Origin: Theropithecus gelada
Taxonomy: Eukaryota; Chordata; Mammalia; Primates; Cercopithecidae
Direction of reading: 5' to 3'
Assembly: GCF_003255815.1 (NCBI RefSeq)
Contig: NC_037669.1
Coordinates: 52,812,093-52,876,092, forward strand
Length of the DNA: 64,000 nt
Shown: positions 42,455 through 52,757 of the stretch, piece after piece
Numbering within the stretch: the stretch's first letter is position 1
How the letters are laid out: the number at the start of each line of letters is the position of its first letter
Notes under the pieces: model-generated
What the model was told of the DNA's origin: nothing
What the model saw: only the letters and a program-made list of their open reading frames with translations
Database searches by the model: none
Program-made: the position numbers and the translations under genes

Positions 42455-43943
42455 TAGGAGCAAGATGGCCAAATAGGAACAGCTCCAGTCTCCAACTCCC
42501 AGCACAAGCGACACAGAAGACAGGTGATTTCTGCATTTTCAACTGAGGTACTGGGTTCATCTCACTAGGGAGTGCCAGACAATCGGTGCTGGTCAGCTGC
42601 TGCAGCCCGACCAGCGAAAGCTGAAGCAGGGCGACGCATCGCCTCACCTGGGAAGCGCAAGGGGAAAGGGAATCCCTTTTCCTAGCCAGGGGAACTGAGA
42701 CACACAACACCTGGAAAATCGGGTAACTCCCACCCCAATTCTGCGCTTTAAGCAAACAGGCACACCAGGAGATTATATCCCACACCTGGCCGGGAGGGTC
42801 CCACGCCCACGGAGCCTCCCTCATTGCTAGCACAGCAGTCCGCGATCTAACCGCAAGGCAGCAGCCAGGCTGGGGGAGGGGCGCCCGCCATTGCCGAGGC
42901 TTAAGTAGGTAAACAAAGCCGCTGGGAAGCTCGAACTGGGTGGAGCTCACAGCAGCTCAAGGAAACCTGCCTGTCTCTGTAGACTCCACCTCTGGGGACA
43001 GGGCACAGATAAACAACAAAGGCAGCAGAAACCTCTGCAGACGCAAACGACTCTGTCTGACAGCTTTGAAGAGAGCAGTGGATCTCCCAACACGGAGGTT
43101 GAGATCTGAGAAGGGACAGACTGCCTGCTCAAGTGGGTCCCTGACCCCTGAGTAGCCTAACTGGGAGACATCCCCCACTAGGAGCAGTCTGACACCCCAC
43201 ACCTCACCGGGTGGAGTACACCCCTGAGAGGAAGCCTCCAAAGCAAGAATCAGACAGGTACACTCGCTGTTCAGCAATATTCTATCTTCTGCAGCCTCTG
43301 CTGCTGACACCCAGGCAAACAGGGTCTGGAGTGGACCTCAAGCAATCTCCAACAGACCTACAGCTGAGGGTCCTGACTGTTAGAAGGAAAACTATCAAAC
43401 AGGAAGGACACCTACACCAAAACCCCATCAGTACGTTACCATCATCAGCAAAGACCAGAGGCAGATAAAACCACAAAGATGGGGAAAAAGCAGGGCAGAA
43501 AAGCTGGAAATTCAAAAAATAAGAGCGCATCTCCCCCGGCAAAGGAGCGCAGCTCATTGCCAGCAACGGATCAAAGCTTGACAGAGAATGACTTTGACGA
43601 GATGAGAGAAGAAGGCTTCAGTCCATCAAACCTCTCAGAGCTAAAGGAGGAATTACGTACCCAGCGCAAAGAAACTAAAAATCTTGAAAAAAAAGTGGAA
43701 GAATTGATGGCTAGAGTAATTAATGCAGAGAAGGTCATAAACGAAATGAAAGAGATGAAAACCATGACACGAGAAATACGTGACAAATGCACAAGCTTCA
43801 GTAACCGACTCGATCAACTGGAAGAAAGAGTATCAGCGATTGAGGATCAAATGAATGAAATGAAGCGAGAAGAGAAACCAAAAGAAAAAAGAAGAAAAAT
43901 AAATGAACAAAGCCTACAAGAAGTATGGGATTATGTAAAAAGA
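42455..43943 (+). mobile_element. L1PA 5' end (5' UTR plus partial ORF1), no 3' end
   Basis: Begins at the L1 start ('aggagcaagatggccaaata') and includes the roughly 1-kb 5' UTR with its internal promoter region, then ORF1 from 43479. It stops within ORF1 at 'ttatgtaaaaagac' (43931-43944), where the L1 would continue for about another 4.5 kb. An 18-bp direct repeat flanks it, but there is no poly(A) or 3' UTR. It resembles L1PA6-8-age copies by ORF1 content. Most retained L1s are truncated at the 5' end, so this is the reverse of the usual pattern. Confidence 0.93.
43479..43943 (+). pseudogene. L1 ORF1 N-terminal part, open but truncated
   Basis: Starts MGKKQGRKAGNSKNK and stays open for 155 codons to the breakpoint. 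It includes the Glu/Lys-rich coiled-coil heptads (residues about 50-125, for example LEKKVEELMARVINAEKVI) and the start of the RNA-binding region. The RRM and C-terminal domain of the RNA-binding trimer are missing. The frame happens to continue through the target duplication and an antisense Alu to 44084, which is fortuitous. It could not support retrotransposition. Confidence 0.9.
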
Positions 43944-43961
43944 CTAAGAAGCATGGTCCAA
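43944..43961. repeat. Target-site duplication of the truncated L1, right copy
   Basis: ctaagaagcatggtccaa, identical to 42437-42454. Confidence 0.93.
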
Positions 43962-43988
43962 CATTTATGGAACTCTAAAATTAATCTC

Positions 43989-44278
43989 TTCTTTTTTGAG
44001 ACATGTTCTTGCTCTGTCACCCAGTCTGGAGTGTATTGGCACTACCGTGGCTCACTGCTGCCTCAATCTCCTGGGCTCAATTAATCCTCCCCTCTCAGCT
44101 TCCCAAGTAGCTGGGACTACAAGCGTGTGCCATCACGCCTGGCTAGGTTTTGTATTTTTTGTAGAGATGGGGTTTCACCATGTTGGCCAGGCTGGTTTTG
44201 AACCCTGGGCTCAAGTGATATACCCGCCTCAGCTTCCCAAAGTGCTGGGACTAGAGGTGTGAGCCACTGCTCCTGACC
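43989..44278 (-). mobile_element. AluJ-type (antisense)
   Basis: 'gagacatgttcttgctctgt' to 'gtgagccactgctcctgac'. Imperfect flanking repeats: ctaaaattaatctctt before and ctaaaactcatctttt after. Confidence 0.9.
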
Positions 44279-44284
44279 CTAAAA

Positions 44285-44867
44285 CTCATCTTTTAGGAAG
44301 GAACATTCAGATTAACTGCAGGCCTTTTGTTTGCTGAATGGAGATACAAGTTTTAATATAGAGGTGTTTTGATTGGACAACAGAAAGACTAAATACTGCC
44401 AAGAGTGCCAAGAGTCCTATTTATTTTTGTTCTTAACACCCAACAATTTTCGGCCTCTTCTCCAAATACTCTATTAACAAACATTTGAAGAAGAGTGGGT
44501 TGAAAGGATGCCAAATCATTAGCCTGCCTGGGATAATTATCAATACTTGTGCTCACTCATGTTCGTTTCTCCTTTTCCTCTCTCTCAGCACATAGGACGG
44601 GTACACTGCCCAGCCCTCTTGCACTTATTTAGGGCTATGTGACCATCTAGCCAGCAGTAAGCAGAGGTGACACATTTCACTTCCAGGCCTAAGCATCCAA
44701 GAGCAATGTGGGTTCCTGTTGCTTCTCTCTTCTCCTGCTGTGGTGAAGGCAGAGGCTGAGATGGTAGAGCCACAAAACTGAAGCCGCCTGGGAGCCCTGA
44801 GTGTCAGCACGTGGAGACAGCTGCCCTGGGGTGTTGGATGGGGTCTCAGTGTACTTCAACCACTCAG
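44285..44867. other. Unique sequence, no gene seen
   Basis: Several minus-strand frames of about 60 codons overlap at 44585-44874. None has a recognised motif. Confidence 0.4.
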
Positions 44868-45360
44868 GAAACAAAATTTTTTATAATAGCCCCAAAGTGA
44901 AACAACCCAAATATCCATCAATTGATAAATAAACAAAATATTGTATATCTATACAATGGGTATTATCCAGCAATAAAAGGGAAAGAACTACTGATACGTG
45001 CTACAACATAAATGAACCTTGAGAACATTATACTCAGCAAAAGAAGCCAGACACAAAAGGCCACATATTCTATAATTTCAATTATATGAAATGTCCACAA
45101 TAGGCAAGGACAGAGACAGAACGTAGATTAGTGGTTGCCTAGGACTATGCTGGCAGAGGTAATAGGGAGTGACTGTTAACCAGTACAGAGGTGTCTTTTT
45201 GGGGTGATAAAAATGGTCTAAAATTAGATAGTGGTGATGGGTGTACAACTCTGTGAATACACTAAAAGCCACTGGATCATACAATTTAAATGGGTGACTT
45301 TTATGATACATGAATTTTATCTAGTGTAGTTGTTTATCTAGTATAGTTGTTTAAAAAAAG
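44868..45360 (+). mobile_element. Old L1 (L1M) 3' end
   Basis: 'acaacccaaatatccatcaa', 'gcaaaagaagccagacacaa', 'gattagtggttgcctaggac', 'tgggtgacttttatgataca' is the classic L1M end. It closes with an imperfect duplication of tttatctagtgtagttg (45316-45350). Confidence 0.85.
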
Positions 45361-45797
45361 AAACAAGTTTTTGTTGTGTTCAACCATTGAGATTTTAGGG
45401 CTAATGTTGTAATAGTGCAGCACAATCTGGTCTATCTTAGATAAATACTGCCCCAGGTGCCTGTATGTCCATAGTTAGCCTTGGCTATACTAAAAATATA
45501 GTACTATGGAAGTAGAGATCAGGGGTCAACTAACTCCACCTGGTGAATGGTGGAAGAAGTAACATCTGAGTTCTGTATCAAATAATAAGTAGAATAGCTC
45601 CCTCCTCCTCAGGAATGGATGCATGGATGGATGGATAGATGGATGGATAAGTGGACAGACAGACAGCATGAATAGCTTATGACAGGACATGGACTCATTG
45701 AAAGAAGATATTGCCGAAACTCCACTTAGTTGGACATGGCTAGAGTATGAGATATATATCATCCCAGATAGAAGAGGTGAGACAAGAAAAGGCTTTA

Positions 45798-46200
45798 TGT
45801 TACGATATTCTTGCATTGCTATGAAGAAATACCTGAGACTGGGTAATTTATAAGAAAAGGGGTTTTATTGGCTCACAGTTCTGCAGGCTGTACAGGAAGC
45901 ACGGCAGCATCTGCTTCTGGGGATGCCTCAGGAAGCTTCCAATGGTGGTGAAAAGCAAAGGGGGAGCAAGGCGTCTCACATGGCGAAAACAGGAGCGAGA
46001 GAGAGAGAGAGAGTGAGAGCAGAGGTGCCACACACTTTTAAGTAACCAGATCTCGTGAGAACTCACTGTGATGAAGGCAGCACCAAGCCATGAAGGATTC
46101 GCCCCCATGATCCAACACCTCCCACCAGGCCCCACCTCCAGCACTGGAGATTACAATTCAACACGAGATATGGATGGGCACAAATATCCAAACTATATCA
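45798..46200 (-). mobile_element. MaLR-type (MST/THE1-like) solo LTR
   Basis: Begins TGTTACG at 45798 and ends 'aaatatccaaactatatca' at 46200. 'acctgagactgggtaattta', 'cacagttctgcaggctgtac' and 'tcccaccaggccccacctcc' are characteristic of this LTR class. About 403 bp, the usual LTR length. No internal sequence or coding content. Strand follows the usual genome convention for this text and is uncertain. Confidence 0.72.
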
Positions 46201-46424
46201 GGCCTTGAATTCCCAGCCAAGGTGCTGGGACTTGATCCAGCCAGAGAAAGGAGTTTTGAGGGATTGTTATCAGAGAGCTGGAGTGGGAATATGTGTATTT
46301 TAGATCATTCTGGCACCAGCATAAAGACCAGATTCATGTAAGTAAAACTCTGGGTCAGAAGGTGGGTAGCTTGGGCCTATCAGTCCGTGAACACTCCAGC
46401 TCCTATCAGCCAGAGAGTCCCTCT

Positions 46425-46755
46425 GCCTGGTACTCACTTCCCTCCCCTCAGACCTGGTCACCTCTTCTCATCCTCTGCATCTCAGCATCCAAGTCACTTC
46501 CTCAGAGAAGCCTGCCCTGGCTCCACAGGCAAGGGTGGGTCCCTCATCTTGTGCTTTTCTAATGTGCTGTCTGTCTAGCTTGCATCTCAACTGTAACTAA
46601 TTAACCAGTGGTGAGATTGTTCATGTATCGTCCATCTCCCTCACTGGACTGCAGGCTCCTATGAACTGGACTTGTCTTTTTCACTGCTGTATCCTCACTG
46701 CCTAAATGGCATCTGGCCCATCACAGGTGCTCAGTAAATATTTGATGAATAAACC
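46425..46755 (+). repeat. L2 LINE 3' end
   Basis: 'cttcctcagagaagcctgcc', then 'ccctcactggactgcaggct', then 'cagtaaatatttgatgaata'. Confidence 0.85.
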
Positions 46756-46861
46756 AAGTGAGTGTATATGTGAACTGGAAGATGAATCTGGAATGTTAAT
46801 ACCTGTCTGAAAGCTGAACTTTCTTCTCAAGGAAAAGCAAAGCATGAATTAAATTTCCATA

Positions 46862-47050
46862 GTAGCAGGGAGTGGGAAGAGCATAGGCTTTGGAGTCGGG
46901 CTGGTTCCATCATACCTCAGCTATGTGACCCAGAGCAAGTCACTTTCTTCCTCTGAAATTCAGCCTTTCGCCGCAAAATGGAGGCAATAACACTTATCTC
47001 ATTCAATCAGAGTGTGCACAAAGCAGCTAGCAGTGTGTCATTCGAGAGTA
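46862..47050 (+). repeat. MIR SINE
   Basis: 'aagagcataggctttggagt', then 'gctatgtgacccagagcaag', then an aaaatggaggcaataacac segment. Confidence 0.8.
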
Positions 47051-47134
47051 AAGCCTCCATATGTGACAATAACAACAAAAACAAGAGCACTATTTTATCA
47101 GTTAATCCTGACAGTAATCCTTTGAGGCTTATAA

Positions 47135-47320
47135 CTCCATGTTTCTCAAACTTGCCTGATTATAAGAATCACCCCAGGGGAACGTGGTACAAATACACAT
47201 CCCCAGCCCTCACCCTGGCATTCTCATTCAGCAAGACCGGGGTGAGGCCTCGTGAATCTAGAGTGTATCAGGGATTCCAGGTGATTGCTATGAGCAGGCA
47301 GGTCTGGGCACCATTATGAC
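47135..47320 (+). repeat. MER5A-type hAT remnant
   Basis: 'tttctcaaacttgcctgatt', then aagaatcaccccaggggaac, then 'ttccaggtgattgctatgag'. Confidence 0.72.
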
Positions 47321-47344
47321 CCCCACTTTATTGATAAGGAGAGT

Positions 47345-47490
47345 GACTCTCTGCCCAGCGCTTCTTGCACACATGTTAACATGCAGGAGAGTCACCTGGG
47401 TCTTCACATCCAGTAGGTCTGTGGTGGGGCCTGAGGTCCAGGATTTCCGACAAGCTTCCAGGTGGCATTGATGCAGCTAGCCTGAGGCCC
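47345..47490 (+). repeat. MER5A-type hAT remnant
   Basis: 'gagagtcacctgggtcttca', then atccagtaggtctgtggtgg, then 'acaagcttccaggtggcatt'. Second of three adjacent related remnants. Confidence 0.65.
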
Positions 47491-47549
47491 ACACGGAGCC
47501 GCCGCAGGGGCTGCCCTAGAGAGCCAGCTCACCCATCCTCAGGTACTCA

Positions 47550-47695
47550 CACATTGGTGGCGGGCAAAAATGCCGATGCCTAGGTCCTACCCCAGAGATT
47601 CTGATGTAATTAGGGGCATGGCCTGGGCAGAGAACTTTTTAAAATATCCCCAGGTGATTCTACTATATAGAAAAGTTTGCAAACCACTGGTTTAG
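47550..47695 (+). repeat. MER5-type hAT remnant
   Basis: 'agagattctgatgtaattag', then gggcatggcctgggcagaga, then 'agtttgcaaaccactggttt'. Third of the cluster. Confidence 0.7.
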
Positions 47696-47875
47696 GTCAG
47701 AGTCATATAGTTCAAATTCATAGAGCCAATAAATGGCCACGCTGCCATGTGAACCTATGTCTATCTGACCCCATAGCCGAGTATCTTGTGAGAGAGTAAA
47801 CAAAACGGGAACTGATATTATTACTAGTGTTTTCATTATTGGTGGAAAGAGGGAGACCTCAAAAATAAGGCCAAA

Positions 47876-48160
47876 AGCCAGGTGCTTATGCCTGTAATCC
47901 CAGCACTTTGGGAGGCCGAGGTGGGCAGATCATGAGGTTAAGAGATCGAGACCATCCTGGCCAACATGGTGAAACCCCATCTCTACTAAAAATACAAGAA
48001 GTAGCTGGACATGGTGGTGCGTGCCTGTAGTCTCAGCTACCTGGGAGGCTGAGGCAGGAGAATCACTTGAACCCAGGAGGCGGAGGTTGCAATGAGCCGA
48101 GATCGCACCACTGCACTCCAGCCTGGCGACAGAGCGACGGTCCATCTCAAAAAAATTAAT
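47876..48160 (+). mobile_element. Alu element
   Basis: A full dimer. Perfect 13-bp direct repeats aaataaggccaaa at 47863-47875 and 48161-48173. The initial ggccggg is reduced to gccagg. Confidence 0.94.
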
Positions 48161-48689
48161 AAATAAGGCCAAAGAACATCAAACTGGGGTCAGGATCTGG
48201 AAGTTACCATCACAGCTGGGCTGGGCCACCAGTACAAATAGGGTACAGTCAAAGAGAGAGATCCCTGCTCATTCTCGCAGCTGTAGGCACACAAAAGCAG
48301 GCAAACGTGGGTGTGCGCCACTTCCATCACTCGCTGGCTCCTCTCCAAATGGCATGAGCAGCTGCTGAGCCCTGCACTCACCTCACACCCACGCTCATAG
48401 CTTTTTGAAGATAGAGAAAAAAGCCAGGCAGTCCCAGCCCCAAAATTAGAGAGGCACAATTGGACAACCTTGAGAAAGCTACAGCAGCCCCTAACTCAAT
48501 TTCTTAGCAATTATCCTAGCACTGTGTCTCCAAGGAATGAAGTCTGTGGCCTGATTCAGTAGAACACCAGACTTCCGGAGACAGACAAACACACTGCGAC
48601 CACAAAATTCATTTGGAAGACTCAAAGCGGAGAAGGGATGTCAAAGAAGACTGGCTGTAATTTCAGAAGCCATAACAGGCACCACCTGA

Positions 48690-48905
48690 CACAGATAATA
48701 AAAATAAGAGCTGTTAAGTATCAACGGCCTGCCCTGTGCCATGCACTATCTCATTTAATCCTCATCAGCATCCCATGAAGTAGGTACTCCTGGCCCCTTG
48801 GAATAGAGAAGGGGATTCAAAAGTTCAAGTTCACAAGACAAGTGCAAAGGTCACACAGCTAGGAAGTAGCAGAGCTGGGGTTTGAACTCAACCCCAGCTT
48901 TTAAA
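48690..48905 (-). repeat. MIR SINE (antisense)
   Basis: 'atctcatttaatcctcatca', 'aaggtcacacagctaggaag', 'agagctggggtttgaactca'. Well preserved. Confidence 0.88.
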
Positions 48906-49985
48906 TACTTTGTATTTTGCTTCTCACTCTGTGTGGCTGAGCCTCATATATCACTGCCTGCTTTGGCCTTTAAACAAAGGAAGAAATATTCTTCCTCTGA
49001 CTGTGGAGTGTAATAATCGTTCCTGCCGAGCCGAGGAGAAACAGAGCCCGGTTGTTTCTTGGTCCCTACCTCCATCTCTGCAAGTTCGCGCTCTGCAGCC
49101 ATGCAAGGGACTGACTTTGAGATGGCTGGAGGGACCCAAAGAGAGAAACTAATGAATATGCTCGGCTTTGAAGGGTGCCAGCACCACAGAGTGAGGTTGC
49201 TCTGAGCTGGCTGGAATGTGTTTGTCTGTCTCTGGAGGTCTGCTGTCTTTGGTTTTTCATCAGAGCTTTATGCAGTTTTCATGCGCCCCAGGGATCTGGA
49301 ACCACAAGCCCTCTGTTCCAAAGGATTCATGCAGAAACAACTACAGGTGGAGCCATTTAATTACCTATCTTTAAAAAAAAAAAAAGGCTAGGTGACATTT
49401 TGAACCAGCTGGCAGGGTTTTGTTCTAAAGAGCAGGACTGTTGTTAGCTCTTATTTCATCCCTCCACCCCAGGGCATAGCATGGTTCTATGTCCTCCACC
49501 AAGGTGACTGCCAGGATTCAACATTATCTACATCCCCCGTCTGATCTCTGAAGCCTGAAAACCCTTTCAGGGAGGACAAAAGGTTTCATGCCATAATTAG
49601 GGATGAGGCTTCAAGGCCAAGAGCCACCACCAAGGCAAGGTAAGGTCTTTCCGGCCCATCAGCCAGCAAAGAGCTAGAATTATCAGGGATCCTGAGTCAG
49701 TCCTTCAGCAGCTCACAACTAGGAAGGTCGTGGCAAGGGCAACAGCAAGCAAAAAGCTGGGAGAAGTCTTCAGTTTCAGGCTTATAGCTTGCTAATATAT
49801 TGGTGAGCCAGGAATTTGTTTCCCTTTTTTTTTTTTTTCTTTAACTTGCAAGCTAATGAGGAAATCTCTTCCCTCAAATTCAAAGCTAACTCACAAGCTA
49901 GGGACTAACTGGGCACCATTGTGGATTTCGAGCTCTTTGGTTGGCTTAGATTCATTTTGATCTGGAAACTACTTAGCTAGCAAGC
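48906..49985. other. Unique sequence, no gene supported
   Basis: Short overlapping frames on both strands between 48910 and 49360 carry no recognisable domain. The part from 49010 to 49130 is somewhat richer in CpG than its surroundings. A T14 run lies at 49825-49838. No repeat family recognised. Confidence 0.4.
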
Positions 49986-49988
49986 TTA

Positions 49989-50003
49989 CAAACAAATTGT
50001 TTG
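49989..50003. repeat. Target duplication of the 7SL pseudogene, left copy (imperfect)
   Basis: caaacaaattgtttg before the element corresponds to caaataagttgtttg at 50320-50334 after it, with small differences. Confidence 0.6.
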
Positions 50004-50302
50004 GCTGGGTGCAGTGGCTTGTGCCTGTAGTACCAGCTACTCAGGAGGCTGAGGTGGGAGGATCACTTGAGCCCAGGAGTTCTAGGCTGTAGTGCACTAT
50101 GCCAGTTGGGTGTCCATACTAAGTCTGGCATTGATATGGTGACCTCTCAGGAGTGGGGGACCACCAGGTTGCCTAAGGAGGGGTGAACCAGCCCAGAGCA
50201 GGAAACAGAGCAGGTCAAAACTCCCATGCTGATCAGTAGTGGCATTGCCTTGTGAATAGCCAGTCCACTCCAGCCTGGGCAACATAGCAAGACCCCATCT
50301 CC
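50004..50302 (+). pseudogene. RN7SL pseudogene: 7SL RNA retropseudogene, full length
   Basis: 299 nt, the same length as functional 7SL, the RNA scaffold of the signal recognition particle. The ends are Alu-like ('ggtgcagtggcttgtgcctg'; 'gcctgggcaacatagcaaga'). The middle is the 7SL-specific S domain, absent from Alus: 'ggtgtccatactaagtctgg', 'ggaccaccaggttgcctaag', 'aactcccatgctgatcagta'. Most differences from the functional RNA that I recall are C-to-T or G-to-A at CpG. It ends in an A-rich CAAA tail and has imperfect flanking repeats, so it is a retroposed copy and probably not transcribed. Confidence 0.95.
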
Positions 50303-50454
50303 AAAAACAAACAAAAAAACAAATAAGTTGTTTGAGAGATCATCTTGATTTTAAAAAAATGATTTTGGCTACATAACCCAAACATTAATAATAAAAACTC
50401 TTCCCAGTTCTTTCTCTCCCTTTGTTTCTCACCAGGATTGGGTTGCAAAATGGT

Positions 50455-50700
50455 CACATAATAGGAATAATAAGAACCAACCTTGACAGAGTATTTACCA
50501 TTTGCCAGGCTCAGTTTCGAGGGTTTTACATGTATTACCTCACTTACTGTTTGCCACAGTTCTATGAAGCAGGTATTATTTTCCTCCCCAATTTGCGTAT
50601 TAAGAAACTGAGACACAGATGACAGGTAGCTTGTCCAAGGACATAGACAAGAAGAAGCCAACTCAGGATTTGAACCCAGGCAGTCTGATTCCAGAGCCCA
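50455..50700 (-). repeat. MIR SINE (antisense)
   Basis: 'gagtatttaccatttgccag', 'gtattacctcacttactgtt', 'ggatttgaacccaggcagtc'. Nearly full length. Confidence 0.9.
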
Positions 50701-50704
50701 TACT

Positions 50705-50922
50705 CTCTTTACATTTTAATTGTAAACATTTTATGGAAGAATAACAAACATACAGAAACACGTACAACTTGTAAGTGTATAGTTCAAAGTATTTTCACAA
50801 ACTGAACATAACCCAGCACAAAGGCTCATGAGGATCAAGAAAAAGAATGGTATCAGACCCCAGAAGTCCCTCCTGCTTAGTTCCAGTCCCTAGTTCCTCA
50901 CCTGGAGAACCATCCTGACTTA
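50705..50922 (-). mobile_element. Old L1 (L1M) 3' UTR, antisense
   Basis: 'taacaaacatacagaaacac', then tatagttcaaagtattttcacaa-type text is the reversed L1M tail. It is followed by an Alu monomer inserted into it. Confidence 0.6.
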
Positions 50923-51075
50923 TTACTTTTTAAAGACATGGTCTCACTCTATCACCCAGGCTGGAATGCAGTGGTGCAATCAGCTCACTGCAGCCTTGAA
51001 CTCCTAGTTTCAAGTCATCCTCCTGCCTTGGCCTCCCAGAGCACTGGGATTACAGGCATGAGCCTTGGCACTGCC
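50923..51075 (-). mobile_element. Alu monomer (antisense)
   Basis: 'agacatggtctcactctatc' to 'acaggcatgagccttggcac'. Flanks atcctgact (50912-50920) and atcctgact (51077-51085) form the target duplication. Confidence 0.85.
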
Positions 51076-51085
51076 AATCCTGACT

Positions 51086-51831
51086 TTTAATACCACAGCT
51101 CACTTTGCCTACTTCTAAACTTTATATAAATCTAATCCTACAATATGTACCCTTTTGGGTCTATCTTCTTTCCTCATAATCTTCATGCAATTCACCCACG
51201 CAGTTCCAAGAGGCAATAATGCACTCATTTTTATTGCTATGTAGTATTTCATTGTATGACTATCCCACAATTTTTCCATTCTACTTTTGGTGGACATTTG
51301 GGTTATTTTTTGCTGGGCACCATTTCAAATAGTGCTGTGATTTGTCTTTTCATGCATATATATGTGCATTTCCATTGGGCATCTATCTGGGAGCAGAATT
51401 GCTGGTTCATGTGGGATATGTATGTTCAACTTTCATAAATAGTTCCAAACACTTTTCACCAGAAGAATCTAAGGGTTCCAGTTGCTCCACATCCTTGCCA
51501 ACTCTTAGGTGTCTGCTGTTTTTATTTGAGCCATGCAGGTGGGTGTATAATAATATCATATTGTAGTTTTAACTTCATTCCCTCAAAGACTAGTGAAGTT
51601 GAGCCCATTCTTTTGAGGTTATTGCCCATTTTGATGTCTTCTTTGGTAAAGTTCTTGCTCTATCCTTTGGCTCATTTTCCTATTGAGTTTGTGTTTTCTC
51701 TTGTTGATTTGTAGGAACTCTCTTAGTATTCTGGATATAAGTCCTTCATTAGACACATGTATTGCAACTATATCCTACTTTGTGGATTTCCTAATCACTC
51801 TCTTCATAGATTTTAATAGAACAGAAGTGTT
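51086..51831 (-). mobile_element. Old L1 (L1M) ORF2 3' part, antisense
   Basis: 'gtagtatttcattgtatgac', 'agaattgctggttcatgtgg', 'ctttggctcattttcctatt' and then ggatataagtccttcatt give the reversed L1 ORF2 end in continuous order. Confidence 0.85.
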
Positions 51832-52068
51832 TTTTAACAACTATATTGAGATATAATTTATGTACCAATTTACCCACGGAAAATGCACAACTCAGTGGCT
51901 TTAGTATATTCACGGAGCTGTACAATCATCACCACAATCAATTTTAGAATATTTTCATCACTCCAAAAAGAACCTCCGTTCCCACTAGCAGTCACTTTCT
52001 ATTTTCCCTCAAACCCATCCCTCCAACCCTATGCAATTACTCATCTGCTCACTGTAGCAGTTTTTAAA
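51832..52068 (-). mobile_element. L1M 3' end nested in the older L1
   Basis: 'tatattgagatataatttat', 'gagctgtacaatcatcacca', then 'cactagcagtcactttctat'. It interrupts the L1 between agaagtgtttttt and gtagcagttttt, which look like a target duplication. Confidence 0.75.
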
Positions 52069-52660
52069 TTTTAATGTGGTCTAATTTATCCATTTTTCCC
52101 ATATAGTTTGTACATTGTGTGAGCTATTCAAGAAATACTTGCGTACTCCAAGGTCATGAAGATATTCCGCTCTGTTTTCTTATAAAACTATTATTGTTTT
52201 ACCTCTCACATTGAGATCTACAATCCACTTGGAATTGCCTTTGTGAATATCCAATTGACTCTTCATCGTGTACTGAAAATAAGTCAGGTAACTATACATA
52301 CAAAGGTGTGTTGCTGGCCTCTCTATGCTACTCTGTTGGTCTGCCTATCCTTGGACAAATACCACACTCTCTTAGCTACTATAGCTTTATATTACATCTT
52401 CACTTACATCTTCGTCTGACAGTGTAATTCCACCAGCTTTGTTCTTCAGGCTTGCTTTGGGTATTCTTAGCTCTTTTCCAGGCCTACTAATCTCCACCAA
52501 AATATCTGTTGGGATTTTTTTTTAATTGAGATTGCATTAAGATTATGAACAAATCTGGTGAGAAGAGTCATCTTTATAATAGACAGTCTTCCAAATGAAA
52601 TATCTTTTTTTTTTTTTTTTGGATATTCTTTAATTCCTCTAAATAATTTTTGTAGGTTTT
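52069..52660 (-). mobile_element. Old L1 ORF2, antisense, continuation
   Basis: 'tggtctaatttatccatttt', 'actccaaggtcatgaagata', 'tctatgctactctgttggtc', 'gagattgcattaagattatg'. Confidence 0.85.
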
Positions 52661-52757
52661 CTTTCTTTTTTTTTCTTTTTTTTTTTTATTATACTTTAAG
52701 TTCTAGGGTACATGTGCACAACGTGCAGCTTTGTTACATATGTATACATGTGCCCTG
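52661..52757 (-). mobile_element. L1PA 3' end (5' truncated), nested in old L1
   Basis: A T-rich tail, then 'ttatactttaagttctaggg', 'tacatgtgcacaacgtgcag', 'ctttgttacatatgtataca' is the reversed last 90 bp of a young L1. It is much less diverged than the L1 around it. Confidence 0.88.

Noticed and set aside
42417..43566. Frames of up to 177 codons in the L1 5' UTR
   Set aside because: GC-rich L1 5' UTR gives chance frames on both strands. No domain is present, and L1 5' UTR frames of this kind recur in all copies.
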